64,000 nucleotides of DNA from Martinezella rhizogenes. Lineage in GTDB: Bacteria; Pseudomonadota; Alphaproteobacteria; Rhizobiales; Rhizobiaceae. Made by a program: the position numbers and the translations under genes. Of this stretch, positions 49,801-57,641 are shown one piece after another (position 1 is the first letter of the stretch; each line of letters begins with the position of its first letter). The notes beneath the pieces were generated by a model that ran no database searches, was not told the origin of the DNA, and saw only the letters and a list, made by a program, of their open reading frames with translations. Where the stretch lies: positions 1-64,000 of the forward strand of contig NZ_JAPYZZ010000014.1 in the NCBI RefSeq assembly GCF_027460065.1, written 5' to 3'.

Positions 49801-52073
49801 TCCTCACTAATACCCAGATCGCCGCGCTCACCTCAAAGCAGGTTGCGGCACTTGATGTGAGCGACATCGCGGCACTTTCGACAGGCCAGATCGCCGCCTT
49901 CAGCGCTGCGGGCGCAGCGGGTCTCACCACCGATCAGATCGCCGCCCTGAGTACCGATCAGGTCGGGGCGATGACCAGCGGCCAGATCGCGGCTCTCAGC
50001 GCAAAGCAGATCGCGGCTCTGGGCACGGACGACATAGCGACTTTCTCGACCGGGGATATTGCCGCGCTCAGTTCGAATGCGGTTGCGGGCCTATCAAGGG
50101 ACACGGTGGCATCGCTGACGACAGCACAGATCGCGGCCTTGAGTTCGGCCGGTATCAGCGGGCTGGGCACCGGACAGATCGCCGCGCTGACAAGCGAACA
50201 GGTCAACGTCCTCACCAATGCCCAGATCAGCGCCCTCACCTCCAAACAGGTTGCGGCACTTGAGGTCAGCGATATCGCCTCGCTTTCAGCGGCACAGATA
50301 GCCTCCATCGGCGCCGCAGGGGTGGCGGGCCTCACGACGGATCAGATCGCCGCCTTGAGCACCAGCCAGGTCGAGGCCTTGACCAGTGCCCAGATCGCAG
50401 CCCTGAATTCGAAACAGATTGCGGCTCTCAGCGCCGGTGATCTCGCTATCTTCACCACCGCGGAAATGGCCGCTATCGGTTCTGGCGCGATCTCCGGCCT
50501 GCCGGCATCGACCATCGCATCCCTGACGACGGCGCAGATCGCGGCGCTCGGCACAGCGGCGGTGGCGGGCCTGACAACCGACCAGATTGCCGCCCTCGGC
50601 ACCGGTCAGGTGGATGCCCTCACCAATGCGCAGATCGCCGCCCTCACCTCAAAACAGGTGACGGCACTCAGCGTTTCCGGCATCGGCTCGCTTTCATCAG
50701 CCCAGATGGCCGCTCTCAGCGCAGCGGGCGTGGCGGGGCTTACCACGGATCAGATCGCGGCCCTGAGCCCCGGTCAGGTCGAAGCCCTGACAAGTGTCCA
50801 GATCGCGGCCCTTAGTTCGAAACAGATTGCGGCCCTCAGTGCCGATGATCTTGATATCTTCACCACCGCCGAAATAGCCTCGATCGGTTCAAGTGCGGTC
50901 GCAGGCTTGTCGGCGTCGACCATCGCCTCCCTGACGACCGCGCAGATCGCGGCCCTTGGCACGGCGGCCGTATCGGGTCTTACCACCGAGCAGATTGCCG
51001 CCCTCGGCGCCGGCCAGTTGAACGGCCTTACCAACGCGCAGATCGGCGCCCTCACCTCCAGACAGGTTGCGGCGCTCAGCGCGGCCGGCATTGCCGCACT
51101 GACGACAAGCCAGATCGCCGCTCTTGACGCCAAGGCTGTCGCGGGCTTGGGCAGCGCCCAAGCCAGTGCCCTGAGCGTCGAGCAGGTCCAAGCCTTATCC
51201 ACCCGTCAGATAGCGGCGTTGAATTCGGATGCCCTTCACGGACTGTCTACGGACATGCTGGAGACCTTCTCACCGGAGGAACTCGCAGCCATTGGCGCTG
51301 GCGCGATAAAGGGGCTCTCCACCAACTTTATCGCCACGCTTTCCACGGCAGAGGTTGCGGCCCTGAGTACGGCGGGCATTTCCGGCTTGACCAGCGAGCA
51401 GGTCGATGCTCTTGGCAAGGGCGGGATCGAAGCGCTTTCCACCAGCCAGATCGCCGCACTGAGCTCATCCGGACTGGCCGGGCTGACGATGGAGGACATG
51501 GAAACATTCTCCACCGGCGAACTTGCTGCGATCAGCTCAACAGCCATCAGGGGATTGTCCAACACCGTCGTCGCGGCCCTGTCTTCAGAGTCGATAGCCG
51601 CTCTGACGACAGGTCAGGTGGCTTCACTGAGCTACGGCCAGATCGCGGCAATGGATGCTGCACAAATCGGCGCATTATCGACATCCCAGGTCAGCGCTCT
51701 CAGCGCAAGGCAGGCCGCTGCGCTTGGCGCAGACGACCTCACGACATTTTCCGCCGAACAGATCATCAGCCTGAGTTCAAGCGCGATACCGGGATTGAGC
51801 ACCAGCACACTCGCTGGCCTCACGGCTTCCCAGGCCGCGGCCTTCACGCCCGGCCAGATCGCCGCCATGACATCGGCGCAGGTGACGGCGTTGAACGGCA
51901 GCAAGCCGACAAACAGCTCCGTGCAGGAGATCGCTTCCTTCCTCTCAACCACCGACGCGACGCCTTCGGCGCAAGACAATACGGGCAATACCAACGGATC
52001 GGTCGAGACGTCGACCACAGCGCAGGACGCGTCCAACGTCGCCTCAGCCATCCTGTCTTATCTTGATGTCTGA
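46881..52073 (+). CDS. Giant octad-repeat protein 2 (1730 residues)
   Basis: About 210 consecutive octads of the same form as in protein 1, beginning MTSIIASLNVNQIRYLSTEA and with only one irregular unit noticed (GNDVAAL, seven residues). Landmark octads with Phe at the end (for example EDIATF followed by STADIAAI) recur at multiples of 24 bases: 240, 312 and 408 bp. From residue about 912 to 1455 the period is exactly 17 octads (136 residues). Pro, almost always right after the first Ser/Thr of an octad (SPEQ, TPDQ), and lack of Cys fit short capped helices. The last 65 residues leave the repeat and become Asn/Thr/Ser-rich, ending ASAILSYLDV, which might be an export signal. No N-terminal signal peptide. 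TTTAGGA precedes the ATG. Third gene of the run after the glycosyltransferase and glf genes. Confidence 0.85.
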   Translation: MTSIIASLNVNQIRYLSTEAVAAWTTEDVASLSTTQIKALSSDQIAALDVEDVKVLNSQQLSAISQGAIVGLTLDQLNILDQYAIKSLSASQVSALTTTQFHALTTDQAEALTSSQVRVLSSAQLAALSAEDIATFSTADMAAITAKAMPGLGTEVIAGLTPDQIAALNISAIASLTTEQIAILSPQQAEALTPTQVRVLSSLQLSALGTDDIATFSAADIAAITGKAIAGLSTEAIAELTADRIAALNASAIAGLTTEQIEALSTDQIAALTTAQIAALKTTHIAALSTSQVEALSPLQVRSLNASQLAVLSAEDIATFSTADIAAITGAAMSRLNTEAISTLTLDQIAALTTAQLNTLSSAQFQALSAGQVEALSATHIAALSTAVIASLTADQIEAFSTRQVEALSAAQVKLLNSTQIAALSPDDIATFSTADIAAIAGKAISGLSTGAIAALTTAQIAALTTGAIASLTDDQIEALSTNQVAALSPTQVKSLSSTQLAALSVEDLATFSSADLAAIAGKAMSGLSTDVIAALTATQIAAFGASAIAGLTSDQVEALSGSQVSLLSATQIKALSSAQVAALGNDVAALSTSQTAVLSAAGIKGLSPEQIAILRADQVSALTTAQIAALSSGQITAMGAGNIASLSVAQIAAINTSSITGLSTGQIAALSTEQISRLSGRQMAMLSAAQITALSTEAVSALSTAQISSLSAAGISGLSKQQVATFSTAQVEALTSAQILNFSSMHIAELGTEDLAKFTTKDIAAISSSAIAGLSAEAIASLTTAQIAALNTQSVNALSTAQIAALTTAQVEALTSTQVSALTSKQIAALSTDDIATFSTKDIAAINSDAIAGLSAETIASLTTGQIAALNVKSIAALSTVQIVALTTAQVEALTTVQVGALSSTQVGVLSADDIATFSTRDMAALGASAITGLSKDTIASLAASQIAALSMAGISGLSTGQIAALTSDQLNVLTNTQIAALTSKQVAALDVSDIAALSTGQIAAFSAAGAAGLTTDQIAALSTDQVGAMTSGQIAALSAKQIAALGTDDIATFSTGDIAALSSNAVAGLSRDTVASLTTAQIAALSSAGISGLGTGQIAALTSEQVNVLTNAQISALTSKQVAALEVSDIASLSAAQIASIGAAGVAGLTTDQIAALSTSQVEALTSAQIAALNSKQIAALSAGDLAIFTTAEMAAIGSGAISGLPASTIASLTTAQIAALGTAAVAGLTTDQIAALGTGQVDALTNAQIAALTSKQVTALSVSGIGSLSSAQMAALSAAGVAGLTTDQIAALSPGQVEALTSVQIAALSSKQIAALSADDLDIFTTAEIASIGSSAVAGLSASTIASLTTAQIAALGTAAVSGLTTEQIAALGAGQLNGLTNAQIGALTSRQVAALSAAGIAALTTSQIAALDAKAVAGLGSAQASALSVEQVQALSTRQIAALNSDALHGLSTDMLETFSPEELAAIGAGAIKGLSTNFIATLSTAEVAALSTAGISGLTSEQVDALGKGGIEALSTSQIAALSSSGLAGLTMEDMETFSTGELAAISSTAIRGLSNTVVAALSSESIAALTTGQVASLSYGQIAAMDAAQIGALSTSQVSALSARQAAALGADDLTTFSAEQIISLSSSAIPGLSTSTLAGLTASQAAAFTPGQIAAMTSAQVTALNGSKPTNSSVQEIASFLSTTDATPSAQDNTGNTNGSVETSTTAQDASNVASAILSYLDV
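49614..51245 (+). repeat. 408-bp super-repeat array inside octad protein 2
   Basis: The marker octad (SADDIATF, GTDDIATF, SAGDLAIF, SADDLDIF, STDMLETF) begins at 49614, 50022, 50430, 50838 and 51246: four intervals of exactly 408 bp, or 17 octads. The copies are more diverged at the DNA level than those in protein 1. Upstream the same marker occurs at shorter, irregular multiples of the octad. Confidence 0.92.
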
Positions 52074-52124
52074 GCGGTCCTTCCCCTGACACAGCGGACA
52101 GGATTGTTCGCGAAACGCTAAAAA

Positions 52125-52156
52125 AGGAAACGGGCGCCTCCGCAAGGGACGCCCGT
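52125..52156 (-). terminator. Terminator of the sugar-acid operon
   Basis: Read on the minus strand, ACGGGCG and CGCCCGT pair, with an inner TCC/GGA extension, and are followed by TTCCTTTTTT. It lies 29 bp beyond the last gene of the leftward operon. Confidence 0.75.
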
Positions 52157-52184
52157 CAATGAATTCGACTAGCCTTGAGAACGA

Positions 52185-52895
52185 TCAGCGTCCGTGCTGC
52201 TTGCGCCATGCGGCAAAGGCGACCTGATGCTCGTCTTTGGTGCAGGGGTAAAGGCCGATGATCGTCTGGCCTGCCTTGACCTGTTCCACCACGAAATCTT
52301 CGTAAGCCGTCATTTCCACTGCTTCCGTCGCCACTTCATCGGCGATACCGGCGGGGATGACGATGACGCAATCCGCATCGCCGACGATGATGTCGCCGGG
52401 AAAAACCGGCGCGTCGCCGCAGCCGATCGGGCCGTTGATCTCGATCGCTTCGTGTTTGGTGAGGTTGGTCGGGCTGGAGGGCCGGGTGTGGTAGGCCGGA
52501 ATATCCAGCTCGGCAATGGTGGCCGCATCCCGGAAACCGCCATCGGAAACGATGCCCGCACCACCGCGAACCATCAGGCGCGTGACCAGAATATCGCCCG
52601 CCGAGGCGGCGGAGGGATCCTTGCGGCTGTCCATGACAAGCACATGGCCGGGCGGGCAGGTTTCGATGGCGACGCGCTGCGGATGGGCGGGATTGCGGAA
52701 TTCCACCAGCTGGTTGCGATCCTCGCGGGCCGGCATGTAACGCAGGGTAAAGGCCGGGCCGACCATATTCTTGCCCTTGTAACCCAGCGGGCGCACGCCC
52801 TGGATGACCTGGTTGCGCAGGCCGCGCTTGTAAAGCGCCGTCGCCAGCGTGGCGACGGAAATCGTCAACAGTTTTTCGCGCGTTTCATTGTTCAT
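52185..52895 (-). CDS. RraA-like (HMG/CHA aldolase-superfamily) protein
   Basis: Cytosolic protein of 236 residues in the RraA/demethylmenaquinone-methyltransferase-like family. Seen motifs: GPAFTLRYMPAR, DSRKDPSAASAGDILVTRLMVRGGAGIVSDGGFRDAA (in parts: ASAGDILVTRL, GGAGIVSDGGFRD) and PVFPGDIIVGDADCVIVIPA, the family core that binds metal and 4-hydroxy-4-methyl-2-oxoglutarate-type substrates. In sugar-acid operons such proteins probably act as aldolase-like lyases or regulators. The ATG at 52895 follows GGGAGACAG; the frame runs further upstream without support. Last gene of the operon. Confidence 0.8.
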   Translation of the reverse strand: MNNETREKLLTISVATLATALYKRGLRNQVIQGVRPLGYKGKNMVGPAFTLRYMPAREDRNQLVEFRNPAHPQRVAIETCPPGHVLVMDSRKDPSAASAGDILVTRLMVRGGAGIVSDGGFRDAATIAELDIPAYHTRPSSPTNLTKHEAIEINGPIGCGDAPVFPGDIIVGDADCVIVIPAGIADEVATEAVEMTAYEDFVVEQVKAGQTIIGLYPCTKDEHQVAFAAWRKQHGR

Positions 52896-52926
52896 ATCTG
52901 TCTCCCAATGGCCGGATAGATGCGTT

Positions 52927-53724
52927 TCAAGTTCTGTGAATGGGCTCATCGATAAAAATGCCGCCCTGATATTTCGCGATCGCAGCCTCCGGGTCGGGGC
53001 GCGGCACATCACGTTCGATTTCCGCCCGGTAGCGTGCGGCATTGTCGCGCCGCTGCCAGCCGAGAAAATCGACATGGGAATTGTCCCACCAGCTGTCGTC
53101 ATTGGCCGAAACACCCCAGATGACCGGGCATCCGAGCTTCGGCACGCGGAATGTGGCCTCGATCAGCGAGACGAAGTCGCCATAGCTGAGCCAGGTGGAC
53201 AACATCCGCCAGTTGGAGGGTTTTTCTTCGCAGGAGCCGATGCGGACAATCGCCGTCTCCTGGCCGAATTTGGAATGGTAGAGGCTCGCCATCGCCTCGC
53301 CGAAAATCTTCGAGACGCCATAAAGACCGTCCGGCAGAAAGGGCGTCTCAGGGGCAAGCTGCTCACCCTGCGGATAATAACCGATCGTGTGGTTGCTGGA
53401 GGCGAAAAGAATGCGCGGCATGCCGTTCAGCCGTGCCACCTCATAGAGATTGTATACCCCACGCAGATTGGCCGCCTCTATCGGGTCAAACGCCCTCTCG
53501 ACGGATACACCGCCGAGATGGACGATGCCGTCGCAACCCTTGACGAGATCGTGCACCGCCTGCTCGTCTTCAAGCGCGCAGGAAACGAGTTCCTCGTGAG
53601 GTGCGGCCGAACCGAGGTCAACGACATCGGAAAGGCGGATGGTCTCGGCGACATGGCCAAGCCGTCTGCGCAGCATGCTGCCCAGCTTGCCGCCGGCACC
53701 GGTGATGAGCAATCGCTTCAACAT
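52927..53724 (-). CDS. Uronate-dehydrogenase-like SDR oxidoreductase
   Basis: NAD-dependent short-chain dehydrogenase of 265 residues. The coenzyme site is LLITGAGGKLGSML, and the catalytic pair is in YGVSKIFGE with Tyr and Lys. The segments GIVHLGGVSVE, FASSNHTIGYYP and DDSWWDNSHVDFLGW are those of Agrobacterium uronate dehydrogenase (Udh), which oxidises galacturonate and glucuronate to aldaric acid lactones. It may be a paralogue with another substrate. It lies between the dehydratase and RraA-like genes. Confidence 0.85.
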   Translation of the reverse strand: MLKRLLITGAGGKLGSMLRRRLGHVAETIRLSDVVDLGSAAPHEELVSCALEDEQAVHDLVKGCDGIVHLGGVSVERAFDPIEAANLRGVYNLYEVARLNGMPRILFASSNHTIGYYPQGEQLAPETPFLPDGLYGVSKIFGEAMASLYHSKFGQETAIVRIGSCEEKPSNWRMLSTWLSYGDFVSLIEATFRVPKLGCPVIWGVSANDDSWWDNSHVDFLGWQRRDNAARYRAEIERDVPRPDPEAAIAKYQGGIFIDEPIHRT

Positions 53725-53733
53725 TTCGCGTCC

Positions 53734-55458
53734 TTAGAAAATATCGGGCTCGCCGGCGGTGCGGCCGAAATCCGTCTGCAGGAAGTCGAAGTCGCAACCC
53801 TGATCGGCTTGGGTGACGTGCTTGGAGAAGAGATAACCGTAACCGCGTTCATAACGTGGTGCAGGCGCCTGCCAAGCGGCACGCCTGCTGGCGATTTCTT
53901 CTTCGCTGACCAGCATGTCGAGGCGACGCTGCGGCAGGTCGAGGCGTACGATATCGCCGGTTTTCAGGAGCGCCAGCGGGCCGCCGACGAAGCTTTCCGG
54001 CGCAACGTGCAGCACGCAGGCGCCATAGGACGTGCCGGACATGCGGGCATCGGAAATACGAAGCATATCGCGATGACCCTTTTTGATCAGCGCCTTTGGG
54101 ATAGGCAACATGCCCCATTCCGGAAAGCCCGGACCGCCGAGCGGACCGGCATTACGCAGCACCAGCACATGGTCGGGCGTTACATCAAGATTCTCATCGT
54201 CAATGGCGGCTTTCATCTCGGGGTAGCTGTCAAACACCAGCGCCGGGCCCTCATGCACATGCAGTTTTGGATCGCAGGCCGCTGGTTTGATGACGGCGCC
54301 GTCAGGGCAGAGATTGCCACGCAGCACCGCAAGCGAGCCTTCCGCATAGACCGGATTATCGAGCGAGCGGATGACGTCGTCATTATAGACCTTCGCACCT
54401 TCGAGATTTTCGCCCATGCTGCGGCCAGTCACGGTCAGTACGGAACAGTCGAGACGAGTTTCCAGCTGCTTCATCAGCGCCCTCAGGCCGCCGGCATAAA
54501 AGAAATCCTGCATCAGATAGTCCTTGCCGGAGGGGCGGACATTGGCGATGAGCGGCGTAACGCGGCCAAGCTCGTCCAGCTCGTCCAGCGTCATCGGCAC
54601 ACCAGCGCGACGCGCCATGGCGATCAGGTGCACCACGGCATTGGTGGAACAACCCGTCGCCATCGCGACGATGGCGGCGTTGCGGAAAGCTGCCGCCGTC
54701 AGGATATGGTCCGGTGTCAGGTCTTCCGAAACCATCTCGACAATGCGGCGGCCACAGGCTGCGGACATGCGCTGATGTTCGGAATCGACCGCCGGAATTG
54801 AAGAGGCGCCGGGCAGCGTGATGCCAAGTGCGTCGGCAATGGCCGTCATGGTCGAGGCCGTGCCCATTGTCATGCAGACACCGGCAGAGCGGGCGATGCC
54901 GCCCTGCACGCCACGCCATTCCTCGTCCGTGACATTGCCTGCGCGGCGCTCATCCCAATATTTCCAGGCGTCCGAACCGGAGCCCAGAACCTTGCCGGCA
55001 TAATTTCCGCTCAGCATCGGGCCGGCGGGCAGATAGATCATCGGCACACCGGCGGAGATCGCACCCATGACGAGGCCCGGCGTCGTCTTGTCGCAACCAC
55101 CCATCAGCACCACGCCGTCGAGCGGATGGGAGCGGATCATCTCCTCCGTCTCCATTGCCAGCATGTTGCGGTAAAGCATCGATGTCGGCTTGGTGAAGCT
55201 CTCGTCCACAGAGAGCGACGGCATTTCGACCGGGAAACCGCCAGCCTGCAACACGCCGCGTTTCACATCCTTCACCCGTTCAGGGAAATGCGAATGACAG
55301 GTATTGAGCTCAGACCAGGTGTTGAGGATACCGATGACGGGCTTGCCGACAAAATCCTCCTCCGCATAACCAAGCTGCATCATGCGCGAGCGGTGGCCGA
55401 AGCTGCGCAGGTCGTCAGGCGCGAACCAGCGGTCGGAACGGAGTTTTTTATCGGTCAT
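53734..55458 (-). CDS. Sugar-acid dehydratase of the IlvD/Edd family
   Basis: Cytosolic Fe-S dehydratase of 574 residues. The family motifs are present: GILNTWSELNTCHSHF, MGGCDKTTPG and GVCMTMGTASTM (cluster cysteines), and SDARMSGTSYGACVLHVAPES near the C-terminus (in parts: ARMSGTSYGACVL). Length and motifs fit the pentonate/hexonate dehydratase group (for example L-arabinonate dehydratase) rather than IlvD itself. Location in an ABC-transporter operon with a Udh-like gene supports a sugar-acid substrate. Confidence 0.87.
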   Translation of the reverse strand: MTDKKLRSDRWFAPDDLRSFGHRSRMMQLGYAEEDFVGKPVIGILNTWSELNTCHSHFPERVKDVKRGVLQAGGFPVEMPSLSVDESFTKPTSMLYRNMLAMETEEMIRSHPLDGVVLMGGCDKTTPGLVMGAISAGVPMIYLPAGPMLSGNYAGKVLGSGSDAWKYWDERRAGNVTDEEWRGVQGGIARSAGVCMTMGTASTMTAIADALGITLPGASSIPAVDSEHQRMSAACGRRIVEMVSEDLTPDHILTAAAFRNAAIVAMATGCSTNAVVHLIAMARRAGVPMTLDELDELGRVTPLIANVRPSGKDYLMQDFFYAGGLRALMKQLETRLDCSVLTVTGRSMGENLEGAKVYNDDVIRSLDNPVYAEGSLAVLRGNLCPDGAVIKPAACDPKLHVHEGPALVFDSYPEMKAAIDDENLDVTPDHVLVLRNAGPLGGPGFPEWGMLPIPKALIKKGHRDMLRISDARMSGTSYGACVLHVAPESFVGGPLALLKTGDIVRLDLPQRRLDMLVSEEEIASRRAAWQAPAPRYERGYGYLFSKHVTQADQGCDFDFLQTDFGRTAGEPDIF

Positions 55459-55495
55459 GTCAATGGTCCTGCGTTACGGGTTGCGCCTAGGGCTG

Positions 55496-56575
55496 TCAGT
55501 CCTGCCGGAGCGTCAGCCCGCTCGTCGTGTCGAAAAGATGGATGTGTTCCAGCGGCACCGACAGGCGGATGACTTCGTCCGCCGATGTCGAGGTCTGGCC
55601 GGAAAGATGCAGCGTCACCCGGGTGCCATCCCCGAGGGTGCCGTAAAGATAGGACTCGCCGCCCAGTTGTTCGGCGGTGCGCACAGACATGGTCAGTGCG
55701 CCTTCGCCACCGGCCTGCACATGGTTTGGACGGATACCGAGTGTCACTTTCTGGCCGGGCTTGTAGGCAAAACCGGTCCGCGGCAGGGGGATGAGTTCGC
55801 CGGTGGCGATCTTCAGGGACGGCGTTGCGTCCGACGTTACTTCGCCGGCAAAGAAGTTCATCTTCGGGGAACCGATGAAGCCCGCCACGAAGAGATTGGC
55901 CGGGCGGTTATAAAGATCGAGCGGCACGCCGAACTGTTCGAGCTTGCCGGCGCGCAGAACGGCGATCTTGTCGGCCATGGTCATGGCCTCCACCTGATCG
56001 TGCGTGACATAGATCATGGTATTGCCGAGCCGCCGGTGCAGGCTGGAAATCTCGCCGCGCATATCGACGCGCAGCTCCGCATCGAGGTTGGAAAGCGGCT
56101 CGTCGAAAAGGAACACACGCGGCTCGCGCACCACGGCGCGGCCGATGGCGACGCGCTGACGCTGACCACCCGACAGGTCCTTCGGGCGACGCTCCAGCAG
56201 CTGGTCGATCTGCAGCATCTTGGCGACCTGGCTGATCTTCTCGGCGATGTCCTTCTTGGGGGTGCCGATATTCTCAAGTCCGAAGGAGAGGTTTTCGCGC
56301 ACGGTCATATGCGGGTAGAGAGCATAGGACTGAAAGACCATTGCAAGGCCACGATCCGCGGCCGGCACGGTATTGACCACGTCGCCGCCGATGACGATAT
56401 CGCCGCCGCTCAGTTCCTCGAGACCCGAGATCATCCGCAGCAGGGTGGACTTGCCACAGCCGGAAGGGCCGACGAAAACGCAGAATTCGCCGTGCTTGAT
56501 ATCGAGATCGACACCCTTGATAACATCGAGGGCACCATATGTCTTTTTGACCTGACGAAGCTGAATACTTGCCAT
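55496..56575 (-). CDS. Sugar ABC transporter ATP-binding protein (MalK/UgpC type)
   Basis: Cytoplasmic ATPase of 359 residues. Walker A is GPSGCGKST, the signature LSGGQRQRVAIGRA, Walker B VFLFDEPLSNLDA, and the H-loop YVTHDQVEAMT. The C-terminal OB-like regulatory domain of MalK/UgpC proteins is present from about residue 240. The ATG at 56575 follows AGGGAGGAAAC; the frame extends to 56620 without support. It overlaps no neighbour and comes after the two permeases in the operon. Confidence 0.92.
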   Translation of the reverse strand: MASIQLRQVKKTYGALDVIKGVDLDIKHGEFCVFVGPSGCGKSTLLRMISGLEELSGGDIVIGGDVVNTVPAADRGLAMVFQSYALYPHMTVRENLSFGLENIGTPKKDIAEKISQVAKMLQIDQLLERRPKDLSGGQRQRVAIGRAVVREPRVFLFDEPLSNLDAELRVDMRGEISSLHRRLGNTMIYVTHDQVEAMTMADKIAVLRAGKLEQFGVPLDLYNRPANLFVAGFIGSPKMNFFAGEVTSDATPSLKIATGELIPLPRTGFAYKPGQKVTLGIRPNHVQAGGEGALTMSVRTAEQLGGESYLYGTLGDGTRVTLHLSGQTSTSADEVIRLSVPLEHIHLFDTTSGLTLRQD

Positions 56576-56597
56576 TGTCGTGTTTCCTCCCTGAGGA

Positions 56598-57641
56598 TTA
56601 TTTGCCGCCCGTCGACGCAATGCCGGTGGCGATGTATTTTTGCAGGAACATGAAGACCAGCGCGATCGGGGCGAGTGTCAGCACCGTCATGGCCAGAAGG
56701 TTGCTCCATTCCGTCGTCATCTCCCCCTGGAAGGAGTTGAGCGCCAGCTGCAGGGTGAAGTTGTCGTTGCGGGTCAGCACGATCAGCGGCCAGAGGAAGT
56801 CGTTCCAGCGCCACATGATAGCAAGGATCGCCAGAACGGCGAGCGCCGGGGCCGACAGCGGCAGGATGATGCGCCAGTAGATCTTCCATTCGCTGGCCTT
56901 GTCCATGCGCGCCGCATCGAGGATTTCGTCCGGGATCGTCAGCATATATTGCCGGAGCAGGAAGACGCCGGTGGGCGTCGCGGCGCCCGGAATGATGACG
57001 CCCCAGAGACTGTTGATCATGCCGAGCTGGCTGGTGATGAGAAACAGCGGCACGAGCACGACGGTCTGCGGGATCATCAATGTGCCGACGACCAGCGCCA
57101 GCACCACACCCCTGCCCTTGAACTCGTATTTCGAGAGCGCGAAGGCCGCCATGGAATTGACGATCAGCATGATGAGGGTGGAGGTCACCGTGATGAAGGT
57201 CGAGTTCCAGAAATAGAGAGGGAAATTGAAACGCTGGAAAAGCTCGGTGTAGTTTTCCGTCGCAAGCGCCACTTTTTCGGCCGGCTTCAGCTCGTTGAAC
57301 TGCATTTTCAGCACTTCCGCTGGCTTGGCGGGATCGACCACCTGGGCCACGAGGCCGATGCGTCTGATCATGCCGAACGTGCGACCGTCCTTGTCGACAT
57401 AGGCCGGCAGCGGCGCCGCCTGCCCATCCACAACAACGGTCTCCTGGCTATAGGGCAAAAGGCGCGGCGGGAAGCGCTGGAGGTCGGCTTCCGTCTTGAA
57501 CGATGAGAGCACCAGCCAGACGACGGGACCGAACATCATCAGCACGGCCACGCCAAGATAGGCGTAGGACAGCCAGTCGGTCCAGTGCAGCTTGCCGTTG
57601 CGGCCGCGGGTACGGGTCAGAAATGCGCCAATCCTAGCCAT
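56598..57641 (-). CDS. Carbohydrate ABC permease (MalG type)
   Basis: Inner-membrane permease of 347 residues with six main membrane segments. The EAA loop is seen as EILDAARMDKASEWKIYWRIILP (in parts: DEILDAARMDKASE). A large insertion of about 90 polar residues between the first and second membrane segments (residues about 50-140) would protrude into the periplasm, as in some MalF/MalG relatives. Its start overlaps the MalF-type gene by eight bases. Confidence 0.9.
   Translation of the reverse strand: MARIGAFLTRTRGRNGKLHWTDWLSYAYLGVAVLMMFGPVVWLVLSSFKTEADLQRFPPRLLPYSQETVVVDGQAAPLPAYVDKDGRTFGMIRRIGLVAQVVDPAKPAEVLKMQFNELKPAEKVALATENYTELFQRFNFPLYFWNSTFITVTSTLIMLIVNSMAAFALSKYEFKGRGVVLALVVGTLMIPQTVVLVPLFLITSQLGMINSLWGVIIPGAATPTGVFLLRQYMLTIPDEILDAARMDKASEWKIYWRIILPLSAPALAVLAILAIMWRWNDFLWPLIVLTRNDNFTLQLALNSFQGEMTTEWSNLLAMTVLTLAPIALVFMFLQKYIATGIASTGGK

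Noticed and set aside
46881..52073. Resemblance of the octads to the start of TAL-effector repeats (LTPxQVVAI)
   Set aside because: TAL units are 33-35 residues with a variable pair; here the unit is 8 residues with no such pair.
52849..54801. Plus-strand frame of 650 codons opposite the dehydratase and Udh-like genes
   Set aside because: Shadow of well-supported genes on the other strand; no family motif.
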